DNA of 64,000 nucleotides from Cellulophaga sp. Hel_I_12 (lineage in GTDB: Bacteria > Bacteroidota > Bacteroidia > Flavobacteriales > Flavobacteriaceae): NCBI RefSeq assembly GCF_000799565.1, contig NZ_JUHB01000001.1, positions 1,302,001-1,366,000 on the forward strand. Direction: 5' to 3'. The translations under genes were made by a program, and so were the position numbers. Positions 44,110 through 52,721 of the stretch are shown here, piece by piece; positions within the stretch are counted from its first letter, which is position 1, and each line of letters starts with the position of its first letter. The notes below the pieces were generated by a model. The model was not told the origin of the DNA and searched no databases. It was given only the letters and a program-made list of their open reading frames with translations.

Positions 44110-45381
44110 TCAGCGTACAAAGGTAGTTCCTAGGGTAAAAATAAAAGAATCTAAACCATCACTACGGTTGTAATTACTAAACCGAAGATCCACAGTTTTG
44201 AGTCCGAAAGTAAGTAGTTTAGCATTGGTAAAAATATCTTTGTAACGCAAGCCTAATCCGTATTGATGCGCCTTAAAAGCGGATAAATCATAATCAGAGG
44301 TATAAAAATTTTGAATAGATAAGGCTGTTTCTTTCTCATTAAAATAATCGGCTGCAGTTTGGGTATAGTACCTATAGGTTGGGTATATCGTAAACGAATT
44401 ACTTAATTTGATTGGCAGTTCTACACTTGCTGTATGAGATTGAATTCCCCAATCATCGGTATAAAAGCGATAATAGCTTCGTATAATAAAGGTATCATTC
44501 AAAAAATAATTTAAACGACCACCAATAGGGAGTTTAAATCTAGTATCTGGCAGACGTTCTATGTCATCCGCCAATTGAAAATCTTCAATAAAAAAGTCGT
44601 TGGTATCTGCAAAATAAACCCGCTGAAAAGGCGTACTCAACAGGCCGTTTTGAAACACCGCATCTAGGAAAATAGACCCTTGTAACCTTTTACTTAATAT
44701 TTGAGAAAAACCTAAAGAAACCGAGTAGGAGTTTCTATTGACATTATCAAATTCAGTAAAATTAGGAGTATAAACACCTGGACCAGAAATTCTATCATCA
44801 AAAAAGCCCCCTCTTAATTCTATAGGGTATTGCGGATTCCAGGCATCAAAATAGACGTTCGCACTAGCAGAAACTTCTGTATTTTTTTCATTGAATAATT
44901 GCGTATATCCTCCGCCAAAACCTACAGAAGTATAGTCATATTCTGAGGAAACATAGGCTTTTGCATTCCAAATGCTGTTTCGATCGTCAGAGCTATGTTG
45001 GTAGCTTGGGTTTAGATGGACCAACTGATCGGCTTGTGAAGCACCCGAAGAAGCAATATACGGACTTACGCGATCACGGGGGTTCCCATCCAAAGGATTT
45101 ACATTACTGGAAGAAGCAGAAGAATATGCCGATATACCAATATCTAAGGTGAGAATATCATCCTCATTCATCGGCAATCGTACGATCAATGAAGAGGTAA
45201 CATCGGTTAATTCTTCAGAACCATCACCACCGGTTACCGCTGCGTTATTGCCGTCTTGACCGTAATAACTAAACAGTGCATCAATTTCTGTGGTTTCTAA
45301 AACTCTTTTTTTATAGGACGTGTCTTGACCATGGGTGTAAAAACCCATAAAAATCAAACTAAAAAACAAAAGTGCTCTCAT
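44110..45381 (-). CDS. DUF3570 outer-membrane protein
   Basis: A 423-residue protein with a signal peptide (ALLFFSLIFMGFYTHGQ). It is strand-rich throughout and ends in FIFTLGTTFVR, and matches DUF3570, a presumed outer-membrane barrel. It is last in a five-gene minus-strand cluster with DUF4266, ApbE, thioredoxin and Rieske genes, a combination that I recall from other Gram-negative genomes. An SGAS tetrapeptide at 112-115 resembles the core of ApbE flavinylation sites, but this may be chance. Confidence 0.88.
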   Translation of the reverse strand: MRALLFFSLIFMGFYTHGQDTSYKKRVLETTEIDALFSYYGQDGNNAAVTGGDGSEELTDVTSSLIVRLPMNEDDILTLDIGISAYSSASSSNVNPLDGNPRDRVSPYIASSGASQADQLVHLNPSYQHSSDDRNSIWNAKAYVSSEYDYTSVGFGGGYTQLFNEKNTEVSASANVYFDAWNPQYPIELRGGFFDDRISGPGVYTPNFTEFDNVNRNSYSVSLGFSQILSKRLQGSIFLDAVFQNGLLSTPFQRVYFADTNDFFIEDFQLADDIERLPDTRFKLPIGGRLNYFLNDTFIIRSYYRFYTDDWGIQSHTASVELPIKLSNSFTIYPTYRYYTQTAADYFNEKETALSIQNFYTSDYDLSAFKAHQYGLGLRYKDIFTNAKLLTFGLKTVDLRFSNYNRSDGLDSFIFTLGTTFVR

Positions 45382-45399
45382 GGTATATGTACATGACTA

Positions 45400-45609
45400 T
45401 TAATTACAACCACAGCCACCGCCAGTTTTTCCGCCGTTGGCTCCTGCTGCTGCTTCTCGATAAATTTGAAAATTAGTTTCAAATTGTTCCATGTTTTTAG
45501 CCGACAGCGCCATTTCGTCATCGTTTAAATATACTTTATCGTACTCTTTGACCACCACACAAGAAGTGACAGAAAAAGTTAACAGCAATAAGATGAGTAT
45601 TTTTTTCAT
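45400..45609 (-). CDS. DUF4266 small lipoprotein
   Basis: With MKKILILLLLTFSVTSC as start the product has 69 residues and a lipobox Cys at 17. The end GKTGGGCGCN is the Cys-Gly-rich tail seen in DUF4266. It is encoded 18 bases before the DUF3570 gene. The conserved Cys pair suggests a redox or metal-binding role, in line with the neighbours. The 15 residues upstream of this Met in the frame are rejected because they precede the signal sequence. Confidence 0.88.
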   Translation of the reverse strand: MKKILILLLLTFSVTSCVVVKEYDKVYLNDDEMALSAKNMEQFETNFQIYREAAAGANGGKTGGGCGCN

Positions 45610-45763
45610 TTTCTGAAATGGTTTCAAATTTAAAGGTATCACTGTCCTTGGCAAAGGTATTTAATGTGCAAGCCTAGCCAGATTGTTCGTTAATCGTTAA
45701 TGGCTATTCTGATTTTTTTCGCTTCACTGTTTTATAGTGTCTCTTGCACTCTTACTTCTAAAG

Positions 45764-46759
45764 TTAGCGTTTTTCATCGAACTTTATTCCTTTACTCTTG
45801 TGAATTTTATGATCTGAATCTACAATAATAATTTCCGTTCCTTCTAATTGATCGATAAAAGCCAAGCCTGTTTCCCTACCCATAATAAAGACCGATGTGG
45901 CTAAAGCATCACAAAGCTCTGCACTTTTTGAAAAAACCGATACACTATTGATGCCTTTTGACGGATACCCTGTTCTAGGATCAATAATATGCGAATATTT
46001 TTCACCTTTAAAAACCACATACTTCTCATAATTCCCAGAAGTAGCTACTGATGATTCATCAAGAGGCAGCCATGAAAAAATCTTTTCACGATCTAAGGGA
46101 TTTGAAATACCAATAATCCATTTTTCTCCTGATGCTTGCCTTCCCCAGGTGGTTAAATCCCCAGATGCATTTATGATTCCTGCAAAAACATTTTTTGAAA
46201 GCATTAATGCTTTAGTTTTGTCGGCGGCATAGCCTTTGCCGATAGCACCAAAACCAATTTTCATTCCTTTGTTTTCTAAAAAAACAGTCGATTTTTCTTT
46301 ATTTAAAATAATATGTTGGTATCCTACTTGAGCAATGGAGCTTTTAATCTCCGCTTCAGAGGGTGGGTACTGCATGCTGCCATCAAACCTCCAAACCTTA
46401 TCCATAGACGCATAGGTAATATCGAATGCACCATCTGTAATCGCTGAAATTTTAAGCGACCTTTCAATTAATCCAAATAGTTCAGGATTTACTTTGACGG
46501 GCTGAATACCTGCATATTTATTGATCAAGGAAGTTTCTGAATTTTCATCCCAAGAAGAAATTAACTTCTCAATTCTCGTGATCTCTGCACTAGCTTCGTC
46601 AATGTGTTTATTTGCTGTAGCTTCACTCTCGGCCACAATAGTAATGACAAAACGCGAACCCATTAAGCTAAGCGTTCTGTCGACGGTGACATACCTTTGC
46701 TCTTGTGCGTTAGCAAAATTTAAATAAAAAAAAATAAGGAGTGAAAGTGATTTTCTCAA
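45764..46759 (-). CDS. apbE: FAD:protein FMN transferase (ApbE)
   Basis: A 331-residue flavin transferase with a signal peptide (LLIFFYLNFANAQ). The ApbE blocks MGSRFVITIVAESE, IGFGAIGKGYAADK, INASGDLTTWG, TSGNYEKYVV and HIIDPRTGYPSKG are intact. It attaches FMN to Thr or Ser of extracytoplasmic proteins. It overlaps the upstream thioredoxin gene by 4 bases. The target protein is not obvious; no NqrB/C or RnfD/G gene is nearby, so its partner is probably within this cluster. Confidence 0.95.
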   Translation of the reverse strand: MRKSLSLLIFFYLNFANAQEQRYVTVDRTLSLMGSRFVITIVAESEATANKHIDEASAEITRIEKLISSWDENSETSLINKYAGIQPVKVNPELFGLIERSLKISAITDGAFDITYASMDKVWRFDGSMQYPPSEAEIKSSIAQVGYQHIILNKEKSTVFLENKGMKIGFGAIGKGYAADKTKALMLSKNVFAGIINASGDLTTWGRQASGEKWIIGISNPLDREKIFSWLPLDESSVATSGNYEKYVVFKGEKYSHIIDPRTGYPSKGINSVSVFSKSAELCDALATSVFIMGRETGLAFIDQLEGTEIIIVDSDHKIHKSKGIKFDEKR

Positions 46760-47199
46760 TCGTTAAACGAATTTAAGATCGAAATATACGCTTTTGGCGT
46801 GACTTTTTGATAGCCAGTTTCTCCTAAAATTTCACCTTTTGTATTGAGGACTAGTACTAGTGGAAAATAGCCTTTGGCATTGTACTTTTCTGCCAGCCCC
46901 TTGTTTTGTTTTTCTAAGTTTTCAGAAAGTTTATTCGCCTTTCTTCTTGGAAAATCTGCTTTATACAAGGCATAGTACTGGGCTGCATAGTCTTTAAATT
47001 CTGTTGATTGCCATACCTCTCTATCTAATTTTATACAAGGTGCACACCAATCCGAGCCCGAAAAAACAAGGACTAAGGTTTTATTATTTGTTTGGGCGTC
47101 TTTTTGAGCTTCTTCAAAATTTTTATGCCAATTTTGACTAAAGCATGTTAGTGTACTTACTACTGCCAGCCCTAAAATTAAAAATTTCATGTTAAACAT
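46756..47199 (-). CDS. Secreted thioredoxin-like protein
   Basis: A 147-residue thioredoxin-fold protein with a signal peptide (FLILGLAVVSTLTCFS). The active site is DWCAPCIKLD (CxxC as CAPC), followed by the cis-Pro region YFPLVLVLNTKGEILG. It should act in the periplasm as a disulphide reductant or oxidase. The stop overlaps the apbE start, so translation is coupled. The fourth residue Met may be the start. Confidence 0.9.
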   Translation of the reverse strand: MFNMKFLILGLAVVSTLTCFSQNWHKNFEEAQKDAQTNNKTLVLVFSGSDWCAPCIKLDREVWQSTEFKDYAAQYYALYKADFPRRKANKLSENLEKQNKGLAEKYNAKGYFPLVLVLNTKGEILGETGYQKVTPKAYISILNSFND

Positions 47200-47201
47200 A
47201 C

Positions 47202-47663
47202 TTATTCAAAAATACGCAAGATATTGTTAGGCAAAAGTTCAGTTTGAAATATTTTTAGTGGATTTGTCGTGACCGAATTTAAAGGTTGACCGGCTTGATT
47301 GAAACGCGCTCCGTGAACATCACATTCAAAAATTCCTCCATTTTCTTCAAAAAAGTCAATATTAGGATTTCCCTCGTGACTACAAATTTTACTAGCAGCC
47401 ACTATATTACCCTCTAAATTACGAACCACAATAACATCGTTTTCTGTAAAGGTTTGTTTTGATTTCACAAAAATAAATCCGCCATTATTTTGAAGGTTTG
47501 CTGAACTCGCTGCGTTTAAATCGACCGTAAAACCTTCTCCTGGAAGTTCAGGTATTAATGGATTTTCTCCTCCACCTTTATCTGAGCACCCATGTAAACA
47601 TGAAAAAGTTATAGCAAAAGCAGCTCCAGCACCTAGGGTTTTTAAAAATTCTTTTCTTTCCAT
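47202..47663 (-). CDS. Rieske [2Fe-2S] protein, exported
   Basis: A 153-residue protein. The N terminus MERKEFLKTLGAGAAFAITFSCLHGC looks like a Tat-like or lipoprotein export signal without the classical twin Arg (split after Phe). The cluster ligands are present: CSHEGNP (Cys-x-His) and CDVHGARF (Cys-x-x-His). It is a small electron carrier on the periplasmic side. It is first in the Rieske, thioredoxin, ApbE, DUF4266, DUF3570 cluster, separated from the next gene by 2 bases. Confidence 0.9.
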   Translation of the reverse strand: MERKEFLKTLGAGAAFAITFSCLHGCSDKGGGENPLIPELPGEGFTVDLNAASSANLQNNGGFIFVKSKQTFTENDVIVVRNLEGNIVAASKICSHEGNPNIDFFEENGGIFECDVHGARFNQAGQPLNSVTTNPLKIFQTELLPNNILRIFE

Positions 47664-47723
47664 AGCATCATTTCTTTATTGAAACAACGATAAAAATGAT
47701 AAAAACGTATGTAACAGGGCTAT

Positions 47724-48902
47724 TTAATATTGAAAAACACCCTTACCACTCTTAATGGTTAATTTTTTTGAGGTACTCTCTTCTACCCTACCAATAATTT
47801 GCCCTTCAACTCCAAAGCTAGCCGCTATGGCTATCAAGTCTTTTGCAATGGCCTCATTCACATAAAACTCTAAACGATGTCCACAGTTAAACACTTGATA
47901 CATCTCTCTCCAATCTGTACCAGATTGTTCTTGAATTAGATTGAATAATGGAGGCACTTCAAACAAGTTATCTTTTATAATATGTAGCTTATCTATAAAA
48001 TGTAGTATTTTGGTTTGTGCTCCACCGCTGCAATGCACCATCCCGTGAATATCTTTTGATGCATATTTTTCCAATATTTTTTTTACAATTGGCGCATAGG
48101 TCCTCGTCGGCGACAACACTAATTTGCCTGCATCAAGTGGCGCGCCATTAACGGCATCGGTGAGTTGTACAGATCCTGAATACACCAAATCTTCTGGAAC
48201 TTCTGCATCATAACTTTCAGGATATTTTTCTGCCAAGTATTTAGAAAATACATCATGACGTGCGGAGGTTAATCCGTTACTACCCATTCCTCCGTTATAT
48301 TCTTTTTCGTAGGTAGCTTGACCGAATGAGGCCAAACCTACAATAACATCACCCGCTTTAATATTTGCGTTATCGATAACATCTGAACGTTTTAAACGAG
48401 CCGTTACCGTAGAATCTACAATAATGGTCCGCACCAAATCTCCCACATCGGCAGTTTCACCACCTGTAGCATAAATGCGTATTCCGTGTTGTTTAAGGTC
48501 CTTGATTAATTCTTCGGTACCATTGATGATAGCAGAAAGTACTTCGGCAGGAATTTTATTTTTATTCCGGCCAATTGTAGAGGAAAGCATGATATGATCG
48601 GTAGCACCTACGCAAATTAAATCATCAATATTCATAATTAAGGCATCTTGCGCAATACCTTTCCACACACTTAAATCGCCCGTTTCTTTCCAATACATAT
48701 AGGCAAGCGACGATTTTGTCCCTGCTCCATCGGCATGCATCACCAAACAATAATCCTCATCATTCGTTAAATAATCAGGAACTATTTTACAGAAGGCTTG
48801 TGGAAATAGCCCCTTATCTATATTTTTTATAGCCTTATGAACGTCTTCCTTCGAAGCAGAAACGCCACGCTGATTGTATCTTTCACTGTTTGATGAACTC
48901 AT
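47724..48902 (-). CDS. purM: Phosphoribosylformylglycinamidine cyclo-ligase (AIR synthetase)
   Basis: A 392-residue PurM of the longer Bacteroidota form. YNQRGVSASKEDVHKAIK at the N terminus, HADGAGTKSSLAY, NIDDLICVGA, ATGGETADVGD and GGMGSNGLTSARHDVF are PurM signatures. It closes the imidazole ring to AIR in purine synthesis, using ATP. The unit stands alone between the redox cluster and glnN. Confidence 0.94.
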   Translation of the reverse strand: MSSSNSERYNQRGVSASKEDVHKAIKNIDKGLFPQAFCKIVPDYLTNDEDYCLVMHADGAGTKSSLAYMYWKETGDLSVWKGIAQDALIMNIDDLICVGATDHIMLSSTIGRNKNKIPAEVLSAIINGTEELIKDLKQHGIRIYATGGETADVGDLVRTIIVDSTVTARLKRSDVIDNANIKAGDVIVGLASFGQATYEKEYNGGMGSNGLTSARHDVFSKYLAEKYPESYDAEVPEDLVYSGSVQLTDAVNGAPLDAGKLVLSPTRTYAPIVKKILEKYASKDIHGMVHCSGGAQTKILHFIDKLHIIKDNLFEVPPLFNLIQEQSGTDWREMYQVFNCGHRLEFYVNEAIAKDLIAIAASFGVEGQIIGRVEESTSKKLTIKSGKGVFQY

Positions 48903-49108
48903 GATTTACATATTTTGCACAAAAATAACAGAAACATTAAAGAAGCATTGCTTATTCTGTGCTTTTTTACGATTTCAATAGAGTAAATTCTTTTATTGGT
49001 TTACACCCTAGGTTTATAAATTTTAAAAGCCTGATCTTTTTAAAAATCAAGATATCAAAGAACGGTATGTTCGTTTACACCATCCTTCTCCATAGGTCAG
49101 CAACTTTT

Positions 49109-51292
49109 CTACTTTTGAAAAAGTAATTCTCGATATTTTGTTAATGGCCAAAGGTCATTATCCATGATACGTTCTAATTTGTCACTATGCGTTCTAATTT
49201 GATCAAAATATGGCTTTACATTATCACAATAGGCAAAAGCCTTCTTATTCATATCTTTAAGCTGATTAGCACTTCTGCGCGCATCTGTCATTTTATCTGT
49301 TACCTTTTTTATGGCCTCAATATGCTCTGCAATTTGTTCAATGATCGACAATTGACCTTCTGATAATTTTTTGTGCGCTGCCCCATAGATATCTTTTAAG
49401 CCCATCACATTTTTTATGATTTGATTTTGATATTTGATTGCTGCGGGAATAATATAACTATACACCAATTCATTATACACCCTACCCTCTATTTGTACTT
49501 GAAAAATATAGGTCTCTAACTCTACTTCTTTACGCGCGGCAATTTCAACCTCGCTTAATACCTTCATACTTTTAAAAAGCTCAATGCTTTCTTTTGAAGT
49601 TAAAACCTGAAGCGCTGTAGGTGTATTTTTATTATTGCTTAATTTTCTTCTTGCAGCTTCTTTTTCCCATTCATCGCTATACCCATCACCGTCAAAACGA
49701 ATTCGTTTTGATGTTTTTATGTATTCTCGTAACACATTAAAAACGGCTTCATCTTTCTTTAAGCTTTTTTTATCTATAAGGGCATCAACCTCTTTTTTAA
49801 AATCTTGTAATTGCTTGGCTACAATGGTATTTAAAACCGTCATTGGTTTTGCGCAATTTGTTTTTGAACCTACCCCACGCATCTCGAATTTATTTCCAGT
49901 AAAGGCAAAAGGAGAGGTTCGGTTACGATCGGTATTATCTAGTAAAATTTCAGGAATTTTACCCACTACGTTTAATTTGAGTTCTGTTTTTTCTTCCGGA
50001 GATAATTTACCTTTTGAAACCCCCTCTAATTCATCTAAAACGCTACTTAATTGTGTTCCAATAAATATAGAAAAAATGGCTGGTGGTGCTTCATTGGCCC
50101 CTAATCTATAATCGTTACTTGCTGAAGCAATAGAAGCCCGCAATAATTCTTCATAGGTATCTACTGCTTTTATGGTATTGATGAAAAAGGTTAAAAATTG
50201 AAGGTTTTTCATGGGTGTTGATCCCGGACTCAACAAATTTACACCAGTATCTGTAGCTAAAGACCAATTGTTATGTTTCCCCGAACCGTTGATCCCTTCA
50301 AAAGGCTTTTCGTGGAAAAGCACTTTAAAACTATGCTTATCCGCAATTTTATCCATCACATCCATCAATAATAAATTGTGATCGACAGCTAAATTAGCTT
50401 CCTCAAAAACGGGTGCCAGCTCAAACTGATTAGGTGCAACCTCATTATGACGCGTTTTTACAGGAATACCTAGTTTTGTACACTCCTTTTCTAAATCGCT
50501 CATAAAACTTAAAACGCGATCTGGAATAACACCAAAATAATGATCATCTAACTGTTGGCCTTTAGCGGCTTGATGACCCACTAAAGTTCTCCCTGTCATG
50601 ACAAGATCGGGCCTTGAAAAGGCTAAAGCTTTATCAATCAAAAAATACTCTTGTTCCCAGCCTAGGGTCGCGTTTACCTTAGAAACGTTTTTATCAAAAT
50701 ACCGAGCCACGGCCGTAGCTGCATCATCAACAGCACTTAAAGCTCTTAATAGTGGCGCCTTATTGTCCAAAGCTTCTCCAGTATAAGAAACAAATACCGT
50801 TGGAATACACAATGTTGTACCATATATAAAAGCATTCGAGGTTGGGTCCCATGCGGTATACCCCCTAGCCTCAAACGTATTTCGAATACCACCACTTGGA
50901 AAACTAGAGGCGTCTGGTTCTTGCTGCACTAATTGGCTACCTCCAAATTTCTCAAGAGGCTTGCCATCTAATAAATCAAAAAAGGCATCATGCTTTTCAG
51001 CTGTTGCTCCGGTTAAGGGTTGAAACCAATGCGTATAATGTGTGGCTCCCATAGTGATGGCCCAAGTTTTAATGGATTCAGCTACTTGGTCTGCCATTTT
51101 TCTATCGATTTTTGAACCAGAGTGCATGGCACTTCGAACACTTTCCAAGGCATCTTTTGTAAGGTACTGAAGCATGCGGTCTTCATTAAACACATGAATC
51201 CCAAAAAGTTCAGATCTTCTTCCCTTTTCTTCAATAACTATTCGAGGTCTTTCCTGACTCTTACTGATAGCATCAAATCTCGATTTTGACAT
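49109..51292 (-). CDS. glnN: Glutamine synthetase type III
   Basis: A 727-residue GSIII, the large form typical of Bacteroidota and some cyanobacteria. The ATP and substrate regions include TLGWEQEYFLID, RHNEVAPNQFELAPVFEEAN (shown in part), HEKPFEGINGSGKHNNWSL and RNRTSPFAFTGNKFEMRGVGS (last one abridged). A C-terminal helical extension of about 170 residues is characteristic. It makes glutamine from glutamate and ammonium. It diverges from a second, type II-like synthetase across a 207-base region holding an inverted repeat. Confidence 0.95.
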   Translation of the reverse strand: MSKSRFDAISKSQERPRIVIEEKGRRSELFGIHVFNEDRMLQYLTKDALESVRSAMHSGSKIDRKMADQVAESIKTWAITMGATHYTHWFQPLTGATAEKHDAFFDLLDGKPLEKFGGSQLVQQEPDASSFPSGGIRNTFEARGYTAWDPTSNAFIYGTTLCIPTVFVSYTGEALDNKAPLLRALSAVDDAATAVARYFDKNVSKVNATLGWEQEYFLIDKALAFSRPDLVMTGRTLVGHQAAKGQQLDDHYFGVIPDRVLSFMSDLEKECTKLGIPVKTRHNEVAPNQFELAPVFEEANLAVDHNLLLMDVMDKIADKHSFKVLFHEKPFEGINGSGKHNNWSLATDTGVNLLSPGSTPMKNLQFLTFFINTIKAVDTYEELLRASIASASNDYRLGANEAPPAIFSIFIGTQLSSVLDELEGVSKGKLSPEEKTELKLNVVGKIPEILLDNTDRNRTSPFAFTGNKFEMRGVGSKTNCAKPMTVLNTIVAKQLQDFKKEVDALIDKKSLKKDEAVFNVLREYIKTSKRIRFDGDGYSDEWEKEAARRKLSNNKNTPTALQVLTSKESIELFKSMKVLSEVEIAARKEVELETYIFQVQIEGRVYNELVYSYIIPAAIKYQNQIIKNVMGLKDIYGAAHKKLSEGQLSIIEQIAEHIEAIKKVTDKMTDARRSANQLKDMNKKAFAYCDNVKPYFDQIRTHSDKLERIMDNDLWPLTKYRELLFQK

Positions 51293-51318
51293 ATATAATT
51301 TTTAAATTAAGTAAAAAA

Positions 51319-51326
51319 CAAAATTA
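51319..51326 (-). promoter_or_regulatory. Putative -7 box of glnN
   Basis: On the minus strand the sequence reads TAATTTTG, fitting TAnnTTTG, 27 bases before the glnN ATG. Confidence 0.5.
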
Positions 51327-51391
51327 AGAATTTAATAATTCAAACCGAAAAAAATAAATTAAATATAAAATACCCCTTAAAAAATATGGTC

Positions 51392-51421
51392 ATTGCAAAA
51401 TATAACTAATATTTATGCAAT
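51392..51421. promoter_or_regulatory. Inverted repeat in the glnN-glnA divergent region
   Basis: ATTGCA and TGCAAT bound a 30-bp inverted repeat whose inner parts (AAATAT and ATATTT) also pair with one bulge. It is about 100 bases from glnN and 80 from glnA, a fitting place for a shared operator. Confidence 0.5.
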
Positions 51422-51458
51422 TAACCCCTTATTTTTTATGTAGTATTCTAAAAAATTA

Positions 51459-51466
51459 TATTTTTG
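51459..51466 (+). promoter_or_regulatory. Putative -7 box of glnA
   Basis: TATTTTTG fits TAnnTTTG, 34 bases before the ATG at 51500. Confidence 0.5.
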
Positions 51467-51499
51467 TGCTATTCTTAAAGATAAATAACAACTCTTATT

Positions 51500-52519
51500 A
51501 TGGCAAAAATTAAATTAGAATACATTTGGTTAGATGGGTACAAGCCCACACAAAACATGCGAAGTAAGACCAAGGTCGAAGAGCATGAAGATTTCAAAGG
51601 GACTATTGAAGAATTAAATAATTGGTCTTTTGATGGCTCATCTACCAAGCAAGCTATTGGAGGGTCATCTGATTGTGTGTTAAAGCCAGTTGCTATTTAC
51701 CCTGATCCAACGAGAATAAACGGGTGGTTGGTCATGACCGAAGTTATGAATCCTGATGGAACCCCACATGTATCGAACGGTAGAGCAGCTATTGATGATG
51801 AAAATGACGATTTCTGGTTTGGTTTTGAGCAAGAATATTTTATCATGGATACGAAAACAGAATTGCCTTTAGGATTCCCAAGAGGAGGTTACCCAAAACC
51901 ACAAGGTATGTACTATTGTTCTGTAGGTGGTCTTAATACGCACGGAAGAGAATTGGTAGAAGAGCATGCGGATTTATGTATCGAAGCAGGATTAAACTTC
52001 GAAGGAATTAATCAAGAAGTTGCTTGTGGGCAATGGGAGTTTCAATTATTTGCCAAAGGCGCTAAAAAAGCTGGTGATGAAATTTGGATCGCCAGATATT
52101 TACTAGATCGATTAACGGAGAAATATGATTGGTATATTGAATACCACCCGAAACCACTGGGGGATACCGATTGGAATGGTTCAGGTATGCATGCCAATTT
52201 CTCAAACACAACACTTAGAACTTGTGGTTCCAAAGAAACGTATGAGAAAATATGTGAAGCTTTCCGTCCTGTTGTCAAAGAGCATATCGCTATTTACGGT
52301 GAATTTAACGATCAACGTTTAACCGGTAAACACGAAACGGCTTCAATTCATGACTTCTCTTACGGAGTATCAGATCGTGGAGCTTCTATTCGAATTCCTA
52401 TTTATACGGTTTCTCATGGTTGGAAAGGCTATTTGGAAGACCGTCGTCCGGCTTCTAATGCTGATCCCTATAAAATTGCAGCTAGAATTATCAAAACGGT
52501 AAAATCTGCTAAGGTTTAA
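51500..52519 (+). CDS. Glutamine synthetase, type II-like (beta-grasp form)
   Basis: A 339-residue synthetase of the eukaryote-like GSII group. IKLEYIWLDGYKPTQNMRSKT opens the beta-grasp domain (shown shortened), WSFDGSSTKQA is the flexible-loop region, WFGFEQEYFIMD and GINQEVACGQWEFQ carry metal ligands and DWNGSGMHANFSN the catalytic block. It makes glutamine in the cytoplasm. It is much smaller than the divergent GSIII, so the cell has two unrelated synthetases under one control region. Confidence 0.93.
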   Translation: MAKIKLEYIWLDGYKPTQNMRSKTKVEEHEDFKGTIEELNNWSFDGSSTKQAIGGSSDCVLKPVAIYPDPTRINGWLVMTEVMNPDGTPHVSNGRAAIDDENDDFWFGFEQEYFIMDTKTELPLGFPRGGYPKPQGMYYCSVGGLNTHGRELVEEHADLCIEAGLNFEGINQEVACGQWEFQLFAKGAKKAGDEIWIARYLLDRLTEKYDWYIEYHPKPLGDTDWNGSGMHANFSNTTLRTCGSKETYEKICEAFRPVVKEHIAIYGEFNDQRLTGKHETASIHDFSYGVSDRGASIRIPIYTVSHGWKGYLEDRRPASNADPYKIAARIIKTVKSAKV

Positions 52520-52545
52520 TTTTAGCCATTTATTTTTATACGAAC

Positions 52546-52583
52546 AAAAAGTGCTATTGAAATTTCTTCAATAGCACTTTTTT
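52546..52583 (+). terminator. Intrinsic terminator of the type II synthetase gene
   Basis: A 16-bp perfect stem (52546-52561 with 52567-52582; arms contain AGTGCTATTGAA and TTCAATAGCACT), 5-nt loop and T tail. Confidence 0.93.
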
Positions 52584-52721
52584 ATTGGTCTTCATTATCT
52601 TTAAAACAACCCCTTATTGACTTGCATTTTTGTAAGGTCTAACACTTTTTGCACCAAGCAATTTTTTCTTTGCCTAGCTTAGCTCACTAGTCATTGTCCA
52701 CCAAACTTAATAAACCCTAAA

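Noticed and set aside
49635..50111. 158-codon frame antisense to glnN
   Set aside because: A shadow of the well-supported glutamine synthetase III coding strand, with low-complexity composition.
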